A stretch of 64,000 bases of DNA. It comes from Diorhabda sublineata (lineage: Eukaryota; Arthropoda; Insecta; Coleoptera; Chrysomelidae). Positions 1 to 11,336 of this stretch are shown here, piece after piece. The stretch spans positions 5,399,001 through 5,463,000 of the forward strand of contig NC_079477.1 of the NCBI RefSeq assembly GCF_026230105.1, in the 5' to 3' direction. Made by a program: the position numbers and the translations under genes. The first letter of the stretch is position 1, and each line of letters opens with the position of its first letter. The notes beneath the pieces are model-generated. The model ran no database searches, was not told the DNA's origin, and worked only from the letters and a program-made list of their open reading frames with translations.

Positions 1-236
1 GGGTTCCAACCGGGTGATTACCGTTTTACGAACGATTCTGTTTTGTGTTCCAATCGACTTAGTGTGAACTGTTTCCAGGACGATCTTTTCTATACTTGGT
101 TTATATATGATTATATTAAATCAATGGATAGGCTTAAAAATTTTAATTTTCAAATTTGCAAATATTCCATTCTTCACTCCCTCTCTTGATTTCATTTATT
201 CCGTTCCTGTATCTCTGTTTAGAACGTTATACTTAC
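1..236. other. Intron of FGGY, nothing further seen
   Basis: This is the donor-side part of the intron after exon 5. A short open minus-strand stretch near 1-85 has no splice context that fits FGGY, so I leave it unassigned. Confidence 0.5.
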
Positions 237-547
237 CAACTCTGGTATGAAAAGCAGGATCAACTCCTGTAACTCTGCAGCCTATCAAACCAAGACCACC
301 AGCATGTGCATCAATCATAGATGCACCAACAGGAGTTCCAGCTAAGAGACCAAGCTCTTCAGCCGTTTTTTGGGATATTCCTTTTCCTACTGCTGACCCT
401 GGAGGAAGAACAACGCTACCAATTTTTTGCCAATTGTTTTCAGCTAAATCTTCCAAACCGATTTGTTTAAAATACGAAAGATTCCAATTTTCGGTACCGT
501 CTATAGACATCTCGTAGGTCCATTTACATACCAAAGAACAAGATGAT
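237..547 (-). CDS. FGGY: FGGY coding exon 5
   Basis: This is a 311-nt exon after a TTTTTTAG acceptor. It encodes SSCSLVCKWTYEM, GLEDLAENNWQKIG, VLPPGSAVG and IDAHAGGLGLIG, matching the family through the hinge between lobes. It ends one base into a codon at a strong GTAAGT donor, and the next exon is outside the window. The 60-bp acceptor-side intron (548-630) is unusually short beside introns 1-3. Confidence 0.92.
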
Positions 548-3500
548 CTAAAAAATGGATCAAATTTATTCTAATATAAATTTTTAATTCTTGGTTGATA
601 AAAATATATAAATGTAGTGAATGTTATTACCTAGAATCCACTCCTGTAGCTCTCCATGTTAAAAAATCGGGTAAATCAAAAAAATAACCAGCCTTATCCC
701 AACATTCTTTTTGTAGATTTCTTTTTAACCAAAGTAATTTAGGCGTTTCCATTTCCGGTGATATTTTTCCACCGACATATTGAAGAACGGGATGATTTAA
801 ATTGTTAATTTCTTCAGCTTCTTTGACAGCTCTATGGTCTAGCCACAAAATTATATTTTGTTCGTTATTACCTGAAAACAGTATTTTCGTTAAAAAAAAT
901 TATTTTGATTGCAAAATGAGGCTAAATATCAATAGTGTAAATTGACAAATAAGATAAAAAGTTATTGAAACTAGTCAACTAGAATTATTTACGGCACTAT
1001 TCAACTTACACTATTTATATGGTATAAATTGTTTTTAATCAATATTCAACTAAATTCCTGTTAACCAATAAACTTTTCCATGCTCATCTACTCCCGATGA
1101 CAATACATTGAAATTATACGAATTAATTGACCAATTAGTAGTAATTAATTAATTTTCCTCAGGGATAAATTTGTTTTACCAATATATGACACTAGTAACA
1201 ATTATACTATCTATCCCACGACGAGTTGAAACTATCTGTATATGGCAAAATACTCATAGTAAAATCATGAAAATTTCTACGTTTGGGTTTCCGGATAAGA
1301 TCTTTTTAACTAAAATATTTTCAAAGATGGCCGACTTCCGGTTCTACCGGAAGTCGACTGTAACTTTGATATTTTAAATGGAACACCCTGTGTATTAATA
1401 CATTTTAGAAATCTCCGTAAAATTTTAGTACTTTTGTCTAAAAACTTTTTACGAAAAATGCATACTTTTTGAGTTATTAATTTTCTTGTAAAAAATTTGA
1501 CCGTTGCAGACCCTTATAAATTATTTTTTTACGTATATACCCTCAAAGATATGAAAAAGGTTTTTGTTCAGTAGCTTTTAGCAAGATCAGATATATTTGA
1601 ATCTATGTTGAAAAATTTTCTATATTATACAGGATGGTTATAAAAATTGTTCAAAGTTTAACTTCATAAATAACGAATTTCTTTATTTTTTTAATAGAAC
1701 CACCCGGTTTTTTCTATTTTAATGCATTCAGGGGTAAAAAATAAGCCAAATTCATTCATACTTTCCTTTACCTAAACCTCACCGTTATCCAGGTATTAAA
1801 TATTTTTTGTAAGTTTTTAGAGATGCAGGTGTGGTCTAAATTTTATATTGACCCGTTAACTTTTGCTTCAAATGAACCGTATAGCTTCAAATTGTTGAGG
1901 ATTCTTTTAACAGTATGAGAGTTTGGTCGTGGTCCATCTGGATATCATGCAGCAAATAAACTAAATGTTCTTGTAACAACTTTGTCACATTCATCATGTA
2001 TTAAAAGCAAATTTACATTATCTTCGTTATTGAATTGAGAACGAGCCATTTTAAGGATTTTCGAAAGTATCAATAATTGACTAATGACTGTTAAGTAAGT
2101 GTCTTTTATTACAAAGCCGACTAAAAGTATACATAAAAATTAAAACTTGTTAAAAAACACAATAATGATCTTTTTTTACAGACCTTGACAGGATAATGAA
2201 AAATACTTTTTTATTTTTTAGTGCTTGCATCAACGGGTCAAAATAAAATTTAGACCACACCTGTATCTCTAAAAATTTAATATCTGGATAAGACGATAAG
2301 GTTTAGGTATAGGAAAGTAAATATGAATTTGCCTTATTTTTTACCCCTGAATGCATTAAAATAGAAAAAAATAAAGAAATTTGATATTTATGAAGTTAAA
2401 CTTTGAACAGTTTTTCTAACCACTCTGTATAATATAGAAAATTTTTCAACATAGATTCAAATACGTCTGACCTTGCTAAAAGCAACCAAATAGAAACCAT
2501 GCTCATATCTTTAAGGGTAGTTTCGTAAGAAAAATAATTTATAAGGGTCTGCAATGGTCAAATTTTTTACAAATAAATTAATAACTCGAAAAGTACGCAT
2601 TTTTCGAAAAAAGTTTTTAGACAAAAGTATACTAACATTTTACGTTGATTTCAAAAATGTATTAATATACCGGGTGTTGTATATTAATACATGATATTTC
2701 TAGTAGTCTACGGAAGGTCCATATTTCAAAAGCCTCGAGTCTGTTCATGGTATCCACTTTTAATGTCTGATTCTGCTCCTTAAAAAAGAACTGAGTGCAT
2801 GTACGCCTTTACAAAACGGTATCTTTTAGGAATATGGCTCTAGCTTGTTCTATACGTGATTTTACTTCGACATCAGGGTCTACATTTGTCGTTATGCAGC
2901 TGCCAAGATATTTAAATTTCTCAACTTTCTCTATTGCGGTGTCATAGATATTTATGTTCAGTTGTGGGTTTGGAAGTATTTTCATGCTTAGTTGATCTCA
3001 GACTTCTCTAACTTTTAGGCATTGAAGGGCTTCTGGATTGTCTGCAATTATAACCGTATCGTCTGCATAACGGATGTTGTTTAAGATCTTGCCGTTAATT
3101 GTTATTCCATCCTCGTCATCGCTTATTGGTTGGTTAATATGTGCTCAGAGTACAGATTGAACAGTATTGGCGACAAAAAACAACCTTGTCGTACCCCTTT
3201 TTCTATACACACCGGTTCTGATGTCGTTTGTCCATATCTAACCGTCGCTTCTTGGTTCCAATAAAGATTTCTAATAAACTCGATGTCTTGTTTGTCTAAC
3301 CCTTTTTTCCCTAGTAATGTCAGAAGGACGGTATGATTAACTCGATCGAAGGCTTTCTCGTAGTCTATGAAATAGACTGGAAGAATATTAATAAGCTGGT
3401 TAGACCTTCCTTGTTCCTAGACCTTTGCGAAATCCAAATTGGGTATCGCTTAGGTCGGCTTGTATAATTTTACGGAGGATCTTAAGCACTTGGCTCATCA

Positions 3501-6500
3501 AGCTCATCAGTCTGAGCTCATCACATTTCTTGGCTTTTAATTTTGTTGCGCATTAAGCGTTAGCAAAGATGGAAACATTTAGAACACTGGTGTAAAATTG
3601 AAAGATTTTGGACATACATATTGAATCTCGGAACGCACACTAAAAGGTAAGGTTCACTGATAGGGCACCTTTCTGCAATTTCAATTTGATTTCAGAAGTA
3701 AACAATTAATAGAACATAAGAAATATTTAAAATTTCGATCATAAAATTTTACTAATACAATTACACGACTAAAAAGCGAAAATAATAATAAAGCAACCAT
3801 TGAAAATGCACTAAAAAGTTAAAAACAAGGACAAAAATGGGATCGTGGAGGTGAAGGTTGGTACATATGATATCAGAAATTGGTAATAATAGTTGGAAGA
3901 GAAAAAAAATATTATAACGATACCAAAAGTATAAGTGCTTTTTCTGAGGATAAAACACAACGTATACTATTCATGAAAGAGATAAAATTCTTATAAAACT
4001 CAAATTCCAGTGTCCAAATTTTTGGTATATTAATTGTCAGAATTAAAGAGTAGTAATTCTTACCAGTAGGACTGACAGACAAAGGTGAACCATTTTTATC
4101 AAAACATGCCAACGAACAAGTAGCATCGAATCCAATTCCTTTTATTGTATCAGGGCTGACATCTTTAATTACAGTCTAAAAACGGTAAATATAAAAAGAA
4201 TGCTTATTTAGTGTAAATGTCGATAGCATAGAATCAATAGAAATGTTGCTTAGATCTGTATAAAGTCCGATTGACATGATGCAACACAACGTGCAATGCA
4301 ATGCAAGACGCAATATTTCTTAATCAAAAAACATACGCAGATGAAGTTTATCTATTGTTTCATACAAGATCTAGAACTTGCAACATTATCGGTTGGTGCC
4401 ATTTTTATTGCATACAAGTTGTGTACAAGATTTCTTAGTTATGTTTCATCTTCCTTAGAAGTTTTTCCAATGTTTCTTCATCCATTCTCGAATATATGGT
4501 TTCTCATCTACTTCCAGGACTATTTCTGTGCATGAGACTAAAGAAGCAAGGCAGCAGCAGATATAATTATTACGAGGGATGCACTTTAGTTTGTTATTTT
4601 TATTTTTAAACCGATCACAAAATATTTAATAAAATATGAGGTTAGGAAATTGCTTACTCTTTCTTATGGAAATTTGATTACTGGCAATCATGACGCGATG
4701 GCAAAGGACTTGCATCATGTCGAAGGGCGTGCAATATTCGTTTATTGAATTGATCCTGCAAGAAATTGCGTGCAATCATTCTTGCACATTGTCTTGCATC
4801 ATGTCAAGCGGCTTTAAACGGTGGTACAACTGGCAGATAGATATAATCGTTTTACTACTATCACTAGACATATTGCATATAGATGCAGCACGCAATAAGC
4901 TGCTTTGATCTGATTAAAAAACATTTTATTCAGAGTTAAACGGCGAGTTTTATCATAAAAATATCTTAGACAAAAATTGTAGATCATGAAATTATCTACA
5001 AAAAATGTATCAATACTTTTTTTCCTACGAGCCACCGTTTCTGACATATAATGATTCAAAAAGTTGTTGTATTTAATGGTTTCATCAATATATATTCAGC
5101 AGTTAACTTTTCTTACAACATTGAAATTAACCGAGACTTGTGAGTATTTGTAAGAAATTTCTGTAGACTGGTTGGAACTGTCATAAGTTCATCAAATAAA
5201 TTATCAATTGACGAAGATGTTGCTAAAGTTTGCAGCTTTGGTATTTCTCGTGCAATCATTATAGCCATTGAATACGACAGTAAATCTGAAACATTATAAC
5301 TTTTACATCTTTTGGAATCGTTATATCTCACAAACGGTGATTGTAGATAATTTTATCGTCTACAATTTTTGTCTGAAGTATTTTTATGATAATACTTACC
5401 GTTTTGCTGATAATCGGGAAAAACTCATTTTTTGACCTTTGACCTTGAATAAAATTTAATTTCCATACACGGAAATGATGGAGAACATTCAAATTTTATT
5501 TTCAATTGTATTTTAAACAATTTTACTTATTTTCAGCTTGATAGGAATTTATGTAGCTTCACTCTTATTTTTTGGTTTAATTTGACCGGACTATGTAAAC
5601 ATAGGACAACGATAGAAAAATATAATAAAACACAACTAGTCCAGTCATTATATACATTTGGAAATGCAAATGAACCAAGAAAGCCAAATTTTGGATATTA
5701 CGTAGGGCGGGGGGACAAAAAAACTTAAGTTCAAATTGTTGACCAAAATAACCTTGTGGGTTTTCAGCCATCTTGAAAAAAGGATTAAATTCAGCTTTTC
5801 ATAATAACTCGATTCCCTGTTGAGATACGAAATTTTTTATGCAATACTTTTTTGTTGCTCTTTGTACGATCTACAATTAACGTCCCAGACATTTTTCACG
5901 TACCGATCATCGTTATCGAGATGTCGATAAAAAAAACCATAAATTTGGGGAAAAAATTGCTTTTCGCTATTTTCTTTTTTTTTCGTGAAAGATAACGAGA
6001 AATTTCCACAATGAAACTTGTAGAGCGTGCTCAGACCTACAAATTCGGTTTTTTATTTTTAATTTTCGAGAAAAATTACCACCTCTAGCGCGCTGCAAAG
6101 TCAGTAAGACTGTGCCCGGTTGTTCGAGACCACCGCGTCTATTGAAATTATGAATTTTCATTCGAGAGAGCGAGAGAGTTAACTTGTGAAATGAAAAGTT
6201 ATTGAGGAATAGCAAATTTTCCATATAAAGGAATAAGATTGAGAATTGATATCATTTCCAAGAAATTCATTTTATGGAAAGATTTGTGATGGAACTCTGC
6301 TGCTCACGGCTTTTTTTTACATATTTTTCGTCGATTCGATGGTCCTGGTTGTAGAAGTTCTTCCTCGGTTTACTCTTCGAGTCGTGAAAATTCTTCAATC
6401 GCAGGAAATGCTGCTGTTGCGGTCGATAATTCATAATAAACATCATCATCGTGATCGTCGTTGAATAAAGTCTCGACTCTGGCGACATTGTTGCATGTCT

Positions 6501-8866
6501 GTCCACTACAGTGCAGGCAAATAACGGAGCAACTAATTTGATAGTTTTGATAGTTCAGGAGGAGCGGGTGCGGCTGTGGCTGTTCAAGCTCGTCATTAGT
6601 CTGTCCCCATTCCTGAGGATCTGAAAATTCCGAGCAACCTTTGTACCTGTAGATATGTCCGGAAAACGTGTTGGTAGACTGCGCTTTCCGTTGGTAGAAG
6701 TAGTGAAAGATCATTCATCTTATTTGTCGTCATTGATTTTGCAAAGCGTTCATCGTTGTATCCTCTTTACGACCCCCATACAGAGCGATAAGGAATAGCT
6801 TTCCCGCGCAAGCTAGCATCTCCGGATCTACATTTACTTGCTTAAATAATTTTATATTCTGCATTAAAATTTTCGTATCTCAACGGAGGACCGAGTTATG
6901 ATGAAAAAGATTATTTTGGTCGACAATTTGTACTTAAACTTTTCTATACCCTCCCCACACGTAATACGCAAAATTTGGCTTTCTCGATTCATTTGCATTT
7001 CTAACCCGATGTTTCCGAAGAAAAAATACTAAAAGTAACAATCAGTAATCAAGTTATATATCATACACAGGGTGTTCCGGGACTTCGGGAGTGAGTAGAA
7101 GAGGTGAAAATAATTCTATGGCATAAAAAAATTTTAATCATACGACCCCTAGTTTCTGAATTAAAGGATATTTTTCATTTTCGAACATTATGAATTTTTA
7201 ATGGATTTATCTCTTAGTCTGTTTGACGGAATAAATAATACTACACTACTTATCTGAAGGACAGGGGCGGCTCATACTCAATGGTTAACAATCCGTAACT
7301 ATATCATTTTTAATATCTTTTGATTGTACAGGTTGTCCCTATAAAATTTACGGATTGTTAACCATACTTAAATATAAGTTCTAATTTCGCAACTTCCACT
7401 CAGAAACGAAGGGTCGTATGCGAAAATTTAGCTTTATGTTCAAATCATCTACTCTCTGTCGAATTTTTTGCAACCCGGAATACCCTGTACATTTGAATGA
7501 CTAGGTAATTTGGTGATTTGGTGACTAGCTTCATGTCACTATATCGATCCGCAGGGTTTCGGCTTTACCAGTTCTGTACTACGGAATTTAGCGGCTTTCA
7601 CAGGCTTGGATGGAGCAGTTTATGATGCCGATTAGAGTCGGAATTGTCTGTATAGCGTAGCGCTTTTTCTTGAATATCGATTGCTTCTGCTGCTTTATTT
7701 GTTATTTGTAGGAGCATTCCCATTTCCTCTTCTAAGCTGGATAGCAAGTTGATGTCTGAGGCGCCTATCCGAAAGCAGATATCTGTTTTTGTTATTAACC
7801 TCAGAACAACCTCCAGAGGTATATTAAAGGTAACCGGGCTAGGGGTCAGCCCTGTCGCACTCCGTATTAAATATTTATTTGCTTAGTGAACCTCTCCTTC
7901 GTATGGATTTGTCTTTTATTTTCTTGTATAGCGATTATGCCACCGGCAGATGTTGTGGTGCTCGGTGGGTGGAAGAATGTGGCTGCCAAGGGAAAGAGCT
8001 CGATAAATCCAGCCATGTCATCACGACTTTACGATTATCATTCTTGGCACCACGCAGGATCTACTGGAAAACTAGTTGCGTTCGAAACAGTTCTTATATT
8101 CCTAGAAGCCCTTCTGTAGCGCTCGTTAGACACTTCCCATTTCGTCCATACTAAATTTATATCTCAGTTATTTCCTTAAAATACTGAAATATGTCTGCGA
8201 TTTTTTTTATTTATTGGGAATTGAAACGTTTATAAAACAGTGTTTTCTATAAATACGAAAATTTTTATATAGAGAAGAAAAAGTATCGAAGTCGTGCCGC
8301 TTGTCCCTGTCAAGAACCGGCTCTGATATTTATATTGCTTTTCAAAAAGTAAATATACGTTATACGTATAAATGATATACTGATTCAAAGTTATTATTAT
8401 TAATTGATAATGTATTACAAAACGAATTTTTATGTGTATTTATATCTGAAATATCTTGATAGTAACTATAATATTAGTAAATTTTTCATGGTTGTTATGA
8501 AACACCATCGAATGAATGTTAATTACAACAGATAGCAAGCAATAATTTTATATAAATACACCTGTAAATATTCACCTTCACGCAGCTGATAACAGCATTC
8601 CAAATATCCTCCGTGGATTGCTCATAAAAATCAGGTTGAAAATTCCAAGTTTTCGTAGTTTGGTCAGCTGATTTGACGATTTCTCCGAATTCTGTTACAA
8701 GAGCTGCTCTGACACTACCGGTACCTACATCTACACCTGCAACATTACCATATGAATCATATTATCATAATACACAAATATATTCTCTATTTATCCATAT
8801 TAAAAAAAATATTTTACCTACGAAATACGATTTACCAGATTTTGTATTGGCGCAATTACATGTCAT
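237..8866 (-). CDS. FGGY: FGGY carbohydrate kinase (D-ribulose kinase type), 5' five exons, partial
   Basis: This is a spliced minus-strand gene. Exons are 8866-8818, 8736-8576, 4175-4064, 871-631 and 547-237, all with GT donors and AG acceptors, and the reading frame is continuous through all four junctions. The protein starts at an ATG (8866-8864). It has the sugar-kinase phosphate-binding motif GVDVGTGSVRAAL, then GFDATCSLACFD, WLDHRAV, VLQYVGG, FFDLPDFLTWRATG, LVCKWTY and DAHAGGLG, in the same order as animal FGGY proteins. About 290 residues are present, covering the N-terminal kinase lobe and the start of the C-terminal lobe. The last visible exon ends at a GTAAGT donor, so the remainder lies beyond position 1. 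Known family role: cytosolic ATP-dependent phosphorylation of D-ribulose, seen as sugar catabolism or metabolite repair. All key motifs are intact, so the gene is inferred to be functional. It is the only clear host gene here. Confidence 0.93.
631..871 (-). CDS. FGGY: FGGY coding exon 4
   Basis: This is a 241-nt exon after a TTTTCAG acceptor. It encodes NIILWLDHRAV, LQYVGGKISPEMETPKLLWL and FFDLPDFLTWRATG, all strongly conserved in FGGY proteins. It ends two bases into an Arg codon at a GTAATA donor. WLDHRA is the family's conserved substrate-side block. Confidence 0.92.
1171..1395. repeat. Transposon-end fragment with a perfect 10-bp palindrome
   Basis: Inside an FGGY intron, CGACTTCCGG (1332-1341) is mirrored by CCGGAAGTCG (1347-1356) across a 5-base loop. 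It abuts a GAACACCCTGTGTATTAATA motif of the kind found at insect mariner-like termini. I infer a truncated terminus of a DNA transposon, in opposite orientation to the next element. Confidence 0.4.
1379..2690. mobile_element. Palindromic mariner-like derivative with about 0.45-kb inverted arms
   Basis: The left arm (about 1381-1860) and right arm (about 2210-2690) are inverted copies. Shared segments include GTCTAAAAACTTTTT, AATTTATAAGGGTCTGCA and TTACCCCTGAATGCATTA, read in mirror order. The outer ends carry GAACACCCTG and its mirror CGGGTGTTG. The roughly 350-bp spacer holds a broken transposase N-terminus. I infer an internally deleted, non-autonomous foldback copy of a DUF4817-type mariner relative sitting in an FGGY intron. 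Confidence 0.7.
1843..2049 (-). pseudogene. DUF4817-type helix-turn-helix fragment of a mariner-like transposase
   Basis: This minus-strand frame starts at ATG 2049 with MARSQFNNEDNVNLLL, continues through an in-frame stop after about 34 codons, then reads YPDGPRPNSHTVKRIL and NNLKLYGSF before a stop at 1843. The YPDGPRP...TVKRI..NLK..GSF pattern is the N-terminal DNA-binding region common in insect transposases annotated with DUF4817. The catalytic domain is absent, since the frame runs straight into an inverted arm of the host element. I judge it a dead fragment. Confidence 0.6.
2700..3560 (-). pseudogene. LINE reverse-transcriptase fragment (RTE-like)
   Basis: Minus-strand frames encode RT blocks in order: TQFGFRKG, then GVRQGCFLSPILFNLYSEHI near 3130-3200, then NGKILNNIRYADDTVI near 3050-3110, with the catalytic YADD present. 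The C-terminal KYLGSCITT and VDTMNRLEAFE blocks follow toward 2700. Several frameshifts and stops separate them. The layout matches the RT and post-RT region of RTE-like non-LTR retrotransposons widespread in insects. Neither the endonuclease nor the 3' tail is clearly present. It lies in an FGGY intron on the same strand as the gene. Confidence 0.75.
3561..4063. other. Intronic, nothing recognised
   Basis: AT-rich FGGY intron sequence between the LINE fragment and exon 3. I see no coding, RNA or repeat signal I can support. Confidence 0.4.
4064..4175 (-). CDS. FGGY: FGGY coding exon 3
   Basis: This is a 112-nt exon after a TTTTTAG acceptor. It encodes IKGIGFDATCSLACF, the conserved second block of the N-terminal kinase domain, and ends after one base of a codon at a consensus GTAAGA donor. 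It sits alone between two introns of about 3.2 and 4.4 kb. Confidence 0.9.
4285..4830. repeat. Dispersed repeat, copy 1 (related to 14567-14990)
   Basis: It begins CAACGTGCAATGCAATGCAA and shares with 14567 onward the blocks ACGCAATATTTCTT, GCAGATGAAGTT, ACATTATCGGTT, GTGCCATTTTTATTGC and GAGGTTAGGAA, in the same order. TTGCATCATGTCAAGC near 4795 matches TTGCATTATGTCAAGC near 14854. The GCAATGCAA ends suggest a terminal motif of a small DNA transposon. No protein domain was recognised in either copy. Confidence 0.55.
4831..5644. other. Intronic, nothing recognised
   Basis: AT-rich sequence with no open frame of convincing composition and no clear repeat. Confidence 0.35.
5645..7010. mobile_element. 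Long-inverted-repeat element
   Basis: The left arm (about 5655-5850) and right arm (about 6855-7005) are inverted relatives. GAAATGCAAATGAACC, AGAAAGCCAAATTTTG, TTGACCAAAATAA and GTTGAGATACGAAA in the left arm all recur mirrored in the right. The roughly 1-kb centre contains a minus-strand open frame (6370-6714) with a Cys-rich stretch (CLHCSGQTCNNV) and an acidic run. I do not recognise the protein. I infer a DNA transposon or a composite of two inverted repeats inside an FGGY intron. Confidence 0.5.
7066..7489. mobile_element. MITE with ACAGGGTGTTCCGGG ends
   Basis: The left end ACAGGGTGTTCCGGG (7067) and the mirrored right end CCCGGAATACCCTGT (to 7488) bound about 420 bp. Further mirrored blocks (AGAGTAGATGA-like and CATACGACCC..GTTTCTGA) extend the inverted arms to about 100 bp. 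Inside, an 18-bp sequence at 7280-7297 is perfectly mirrored at 7348-7365. There is no coding capacity. The ends resemble termini of insect mariner-like elements, so this is probably their non-autonomous derivative. Confidence 0.65.
7600..7870 (-). pseudogene. LINE reverse-transcriptase fragment
   Basis: On the minus strand, GVRQG is followed by a Pro/Ser block, TFNIPLEVVLR, then INLLSSLEEEMGMLLQ and KAAEAIDI. This corresponds to RT motif B (RQGxxLSPxLFNxxLE) and the stretch after the YADD motif. The YADD itself is lost, and one stop and a frameshift are present. This is a small 5'- and 3'-truncated remnant of an endonuclease-RT type non-LTR retrotransposon. Confidence 0.5.
8576..8736 (-). 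CDS. FGGY: FGGY coding exon 2, nucleotide-binding motif
   Basis: This is a 161-nt exon after a TTGCAG acceptor. It encodes GVDVGTGSVRAAL and then YEQSTEDIWNAV, and ends in phase 0 at AAG before a GTGAAT donor. The donor is weaker than consensus, but the following exon joins in frame. Confidence 0.88.
8818..8866 (-). CDS. FGGY: FGGY coding exon 1
   Basis: This is a 49-nt exon: ATG at 8866-8864, 16 codons plus one base, then donor GTAAAAT. The translation ends SGKSYFV plus the first base of a Gly codon, which the next exon completes to give FVGVDVGTG. That fit is the main reason for choosing this start. Confidence 0.85.
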
Positions 8867-9439
8867 TGTTAAATAAATAATTTACTGTTACTTGCTGCCG
8901 TGAACAGGTCTAAGACACAACTGGATACCGGTTCAAGGTCTATGGCATAATTTAAATTACGATTTGATAAATTTTGTAATGAGTGACGTATTATATAAAC
9001 GGTATATTAATGTCAACATTAAATTTCATTTATTAATCACAGGAATGTCATTCTTTACATTCCATAAATTTATTATACCTGTTTTTGTATAATACCTTAA
9101 TTGAACATAATTGGTGACACTCTGATGTTTGGCATAATTTTTTGATTTGTAAAGATTTGGATCATTTTAGAGCGACGGTCACTCCTAGATAATACAAGAT
9201 ACAACATGGAAAATCTGGTTTGTATGTAACTACCAAAGAAGTGGAAATATATTAATAGAAATCTACGTATTTGTTTACTGTTTCTGCCACTATCAAGTCA
9301 AGAAGTGCATGGTGCTCTACATAAAGAAACAGTTTGACTGTATACCTGTTTTAAATTTTTCTTGTAAGTCGGGTATAGCATATTTATGTTCCCGACACCC
9401 AACATATTATTATGTTGATGGATCTTTTGTGTAGAAGTG
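8867..9439. other. Upstream flank of FGGY, no gene seen
   Basis: This is the region 5' of the FGGY start codon and would hold its 5' UTR and promoter. I cannot point to a specific TATA box or initiator. No coding signal was seen. Confidence 0.4.
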
Positions 9440-10560
9440 TAGAAGAACCTGGCCTGACCTAGAGATGGCGGTAGTTGTTTGAAAAATACCACTGTATTAG
9501 AAAATACAATCTATACAGCATATCTTTTAAGTTTGAAGACGTCACATTGTTTAGTACTTGTTTGACAGCCATCAATAGTGAACGTTTTCAGTGAATTTGT
9601 AAACAGAGAAAAAACTGGTCATCGTTATATTTTATTTGAGCCTTAGCCCAACCAATACTAAAGCTGAACTAGATTATACTCTGGTTAAGACTGCTCCTTC
9701 GTTATCAACAGGTAAATATTGGGTAGCAGAGTTTAAACGAGGCTGTACCAAATAAGGTGACAACTCCAGAAATGTTGAAGAAAATCCACAAATGGTACTG
9801 AATGATCGTCGACTGAAAGTGCGCGAGCCAGCAGACATAGTAGGTATTTTAAAAAGTGCGGTACATCGCATATTAACTGAAAATTTGGTCTTGCGAAAGC
9901 TGTGCGCCAGATGGGTGCCGAGTTTGCTCACAATGTAACAAAAACAGTGTCGTGAAGATGTTTCCATTGAGCAATTTTTTACAAAGCTTAAGCAGAATTT
10001 TTGCACCGTGTTATAATCATGGATAAAACGTGGATCCATCACTACACCCGAAACAAAAGGTCAATCAAAATAATTGACTGAAAAGGAATAACCGGCTCCA
10101 AAGGCGTCGGTTTTTTGGGATGCGCGTGGGATAATTTTCATTGACTATCTTGAAAAAAGAAATTGCGGGTATTGTGCGAACTGTGCGAACGTTTGAGCGA
10201 AGAAATCAAGCAACAACGGCCGCGCTTGGCTAAGAAGAAAGTGTTGTTTCATCAAGACAATGCACCAGCTCACACATCCGTTATTGTAATGGCCAAAATT
10301 AATGAATTAAAGTTTGAATTGCTACCTCATGCGCCCTATTCGCCAGATCTAGCCCCCTCGGGTTATTTTCTGTTCCCAGACTTGAAAACATGGCTCGGTG
10401 GTCAAAGAATTTCCAACAATGAATAAGTGATCGGCAATAAATCGGCAGTTAATGGCTGTATTCAGGAGCTTGACGATTCTAATTATATTAGAGAAGTGAA
10501 AAGCCGAGAAAAGTGTATGGAGCTAAAAGGAGATTACATTGAGAAATAAATATAGTTTTT
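9440..10560 (+). pseudogene. Mariner transposase, copy 1
   Basis: Plus-strand frames read through a decayed mariner transposase: the helix-turn-helix region near 9700-9900 (FNENPQMVL-like and VREPADIVG), then MDKTWIHHYTP (about 10018) with the first catalytic Asp, IIFIDYLEK-like, VLFHQDNAPAH (second Asp, about 10256) and LLPHAPYSPDLAPSGYFLF. The third catalytic Asp of the PSDY motif is Gly (codon 10361-10363). Several stops and frameshifts are present. It shares 5' sequence and layout with 42150-43345 on the other strand. It is dead as a transposase. Confidence 0.85.
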
Positions 10561-11216
10561 TTCAAAATCGTAAACCTTCCGTTTTTATGATTTTTCCTAA
10601 TAAACGATTTATTACATATTGCACAGCGTTCAGACTGTTAATTGATGATTCTAATTAAGTTTAAACTTTCTTCAAATTATTTGCAGCATTGCAATGGCTA
10701 TTCGACAAAGTGCAAGCTGTATAAGGTCCTAAATAGTGAAATTTGTCTGTCGGTTTTATTTGACCCAGACCCGAAGAATCCAGAAATTGTACATTGGTTA
10801 CATTTAATTTGGGAAATGCTATTTTTGCCTCAGGATGTTTACAATTACATATTATAGAGCGGAACTTTTCATCAAACAATTTTTCGTAAGACAATCTATC
10901 GTAACGACAATTATTGCATATTGAATCACCTAAATATCTATGGCAGAAGAATTTGATACTTCTCGTAGCATTTGCTTATATTCTTAAAAATGATCAGGTT
11001 AGGTTAGGGTTGCATGCGATTTATTGTCGTTGGAAAAGATAAAGTGTTAATTTGTTCAGGATATTTTTCAAAAATTGGAATATTGAGAATTAAGAAAACT
11101 GTCACTAAATTTTTTCGTTAGGTACAAATAGATATCTTCAATTATTATCCCATATAGGATTTTACGATGGGCTCAGTATAGGTCCAGACTTGGCCAAGTA
11201 TTTATATATTTATTTA
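10561..11216. other. No feature recognised
   Basis: AT-rich spacer. The open stretches on both strands at 10642-10894 overlap each other and match no family known to me. Confidence 0.35.
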
Positions 11217-11336
11217 GAGTTCTGCCAAGCCTGGCTGACTATAGGATGACCGAGGGCAGGTTACCCAGAGTTCAGCCAGGCTTGGGTGACTATAGAATGG
11301 CCGGGGCTAAGTTACCCAAACGTCAACCAGGCTTGG
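11217..11336. repeat. 51-bp minisatellite, about 2.4 units
   Basis: Two adjacent 51-bp units begin AGAGTTCTGCCAAGCCTGG and AGAGTTCAGCCAGGCTTGG and both end GTTACCC. A third, partial unit starts AACGTCAACCAGGCTTGG. The block is GC-rich compared with its surroundings. Related GGTCCAGACTTGGCCAAG and GGTCCAAGCTGAG words flank it. Confidence 0.7.

Noticed and set aside
6370..6714. Minus-strand frame with Cys-rich and acidic stretches
   Set aside because: It lies inside an inverted-repeat element and I recognise no domain. Not called as a gene.
7879..8154. Two overlapping plus-strand open frames of 77-91 codons
   Set aside because: They overlap each other in different frames, sit in an FGGY intron beside a LINE fragment, and match no family I know.
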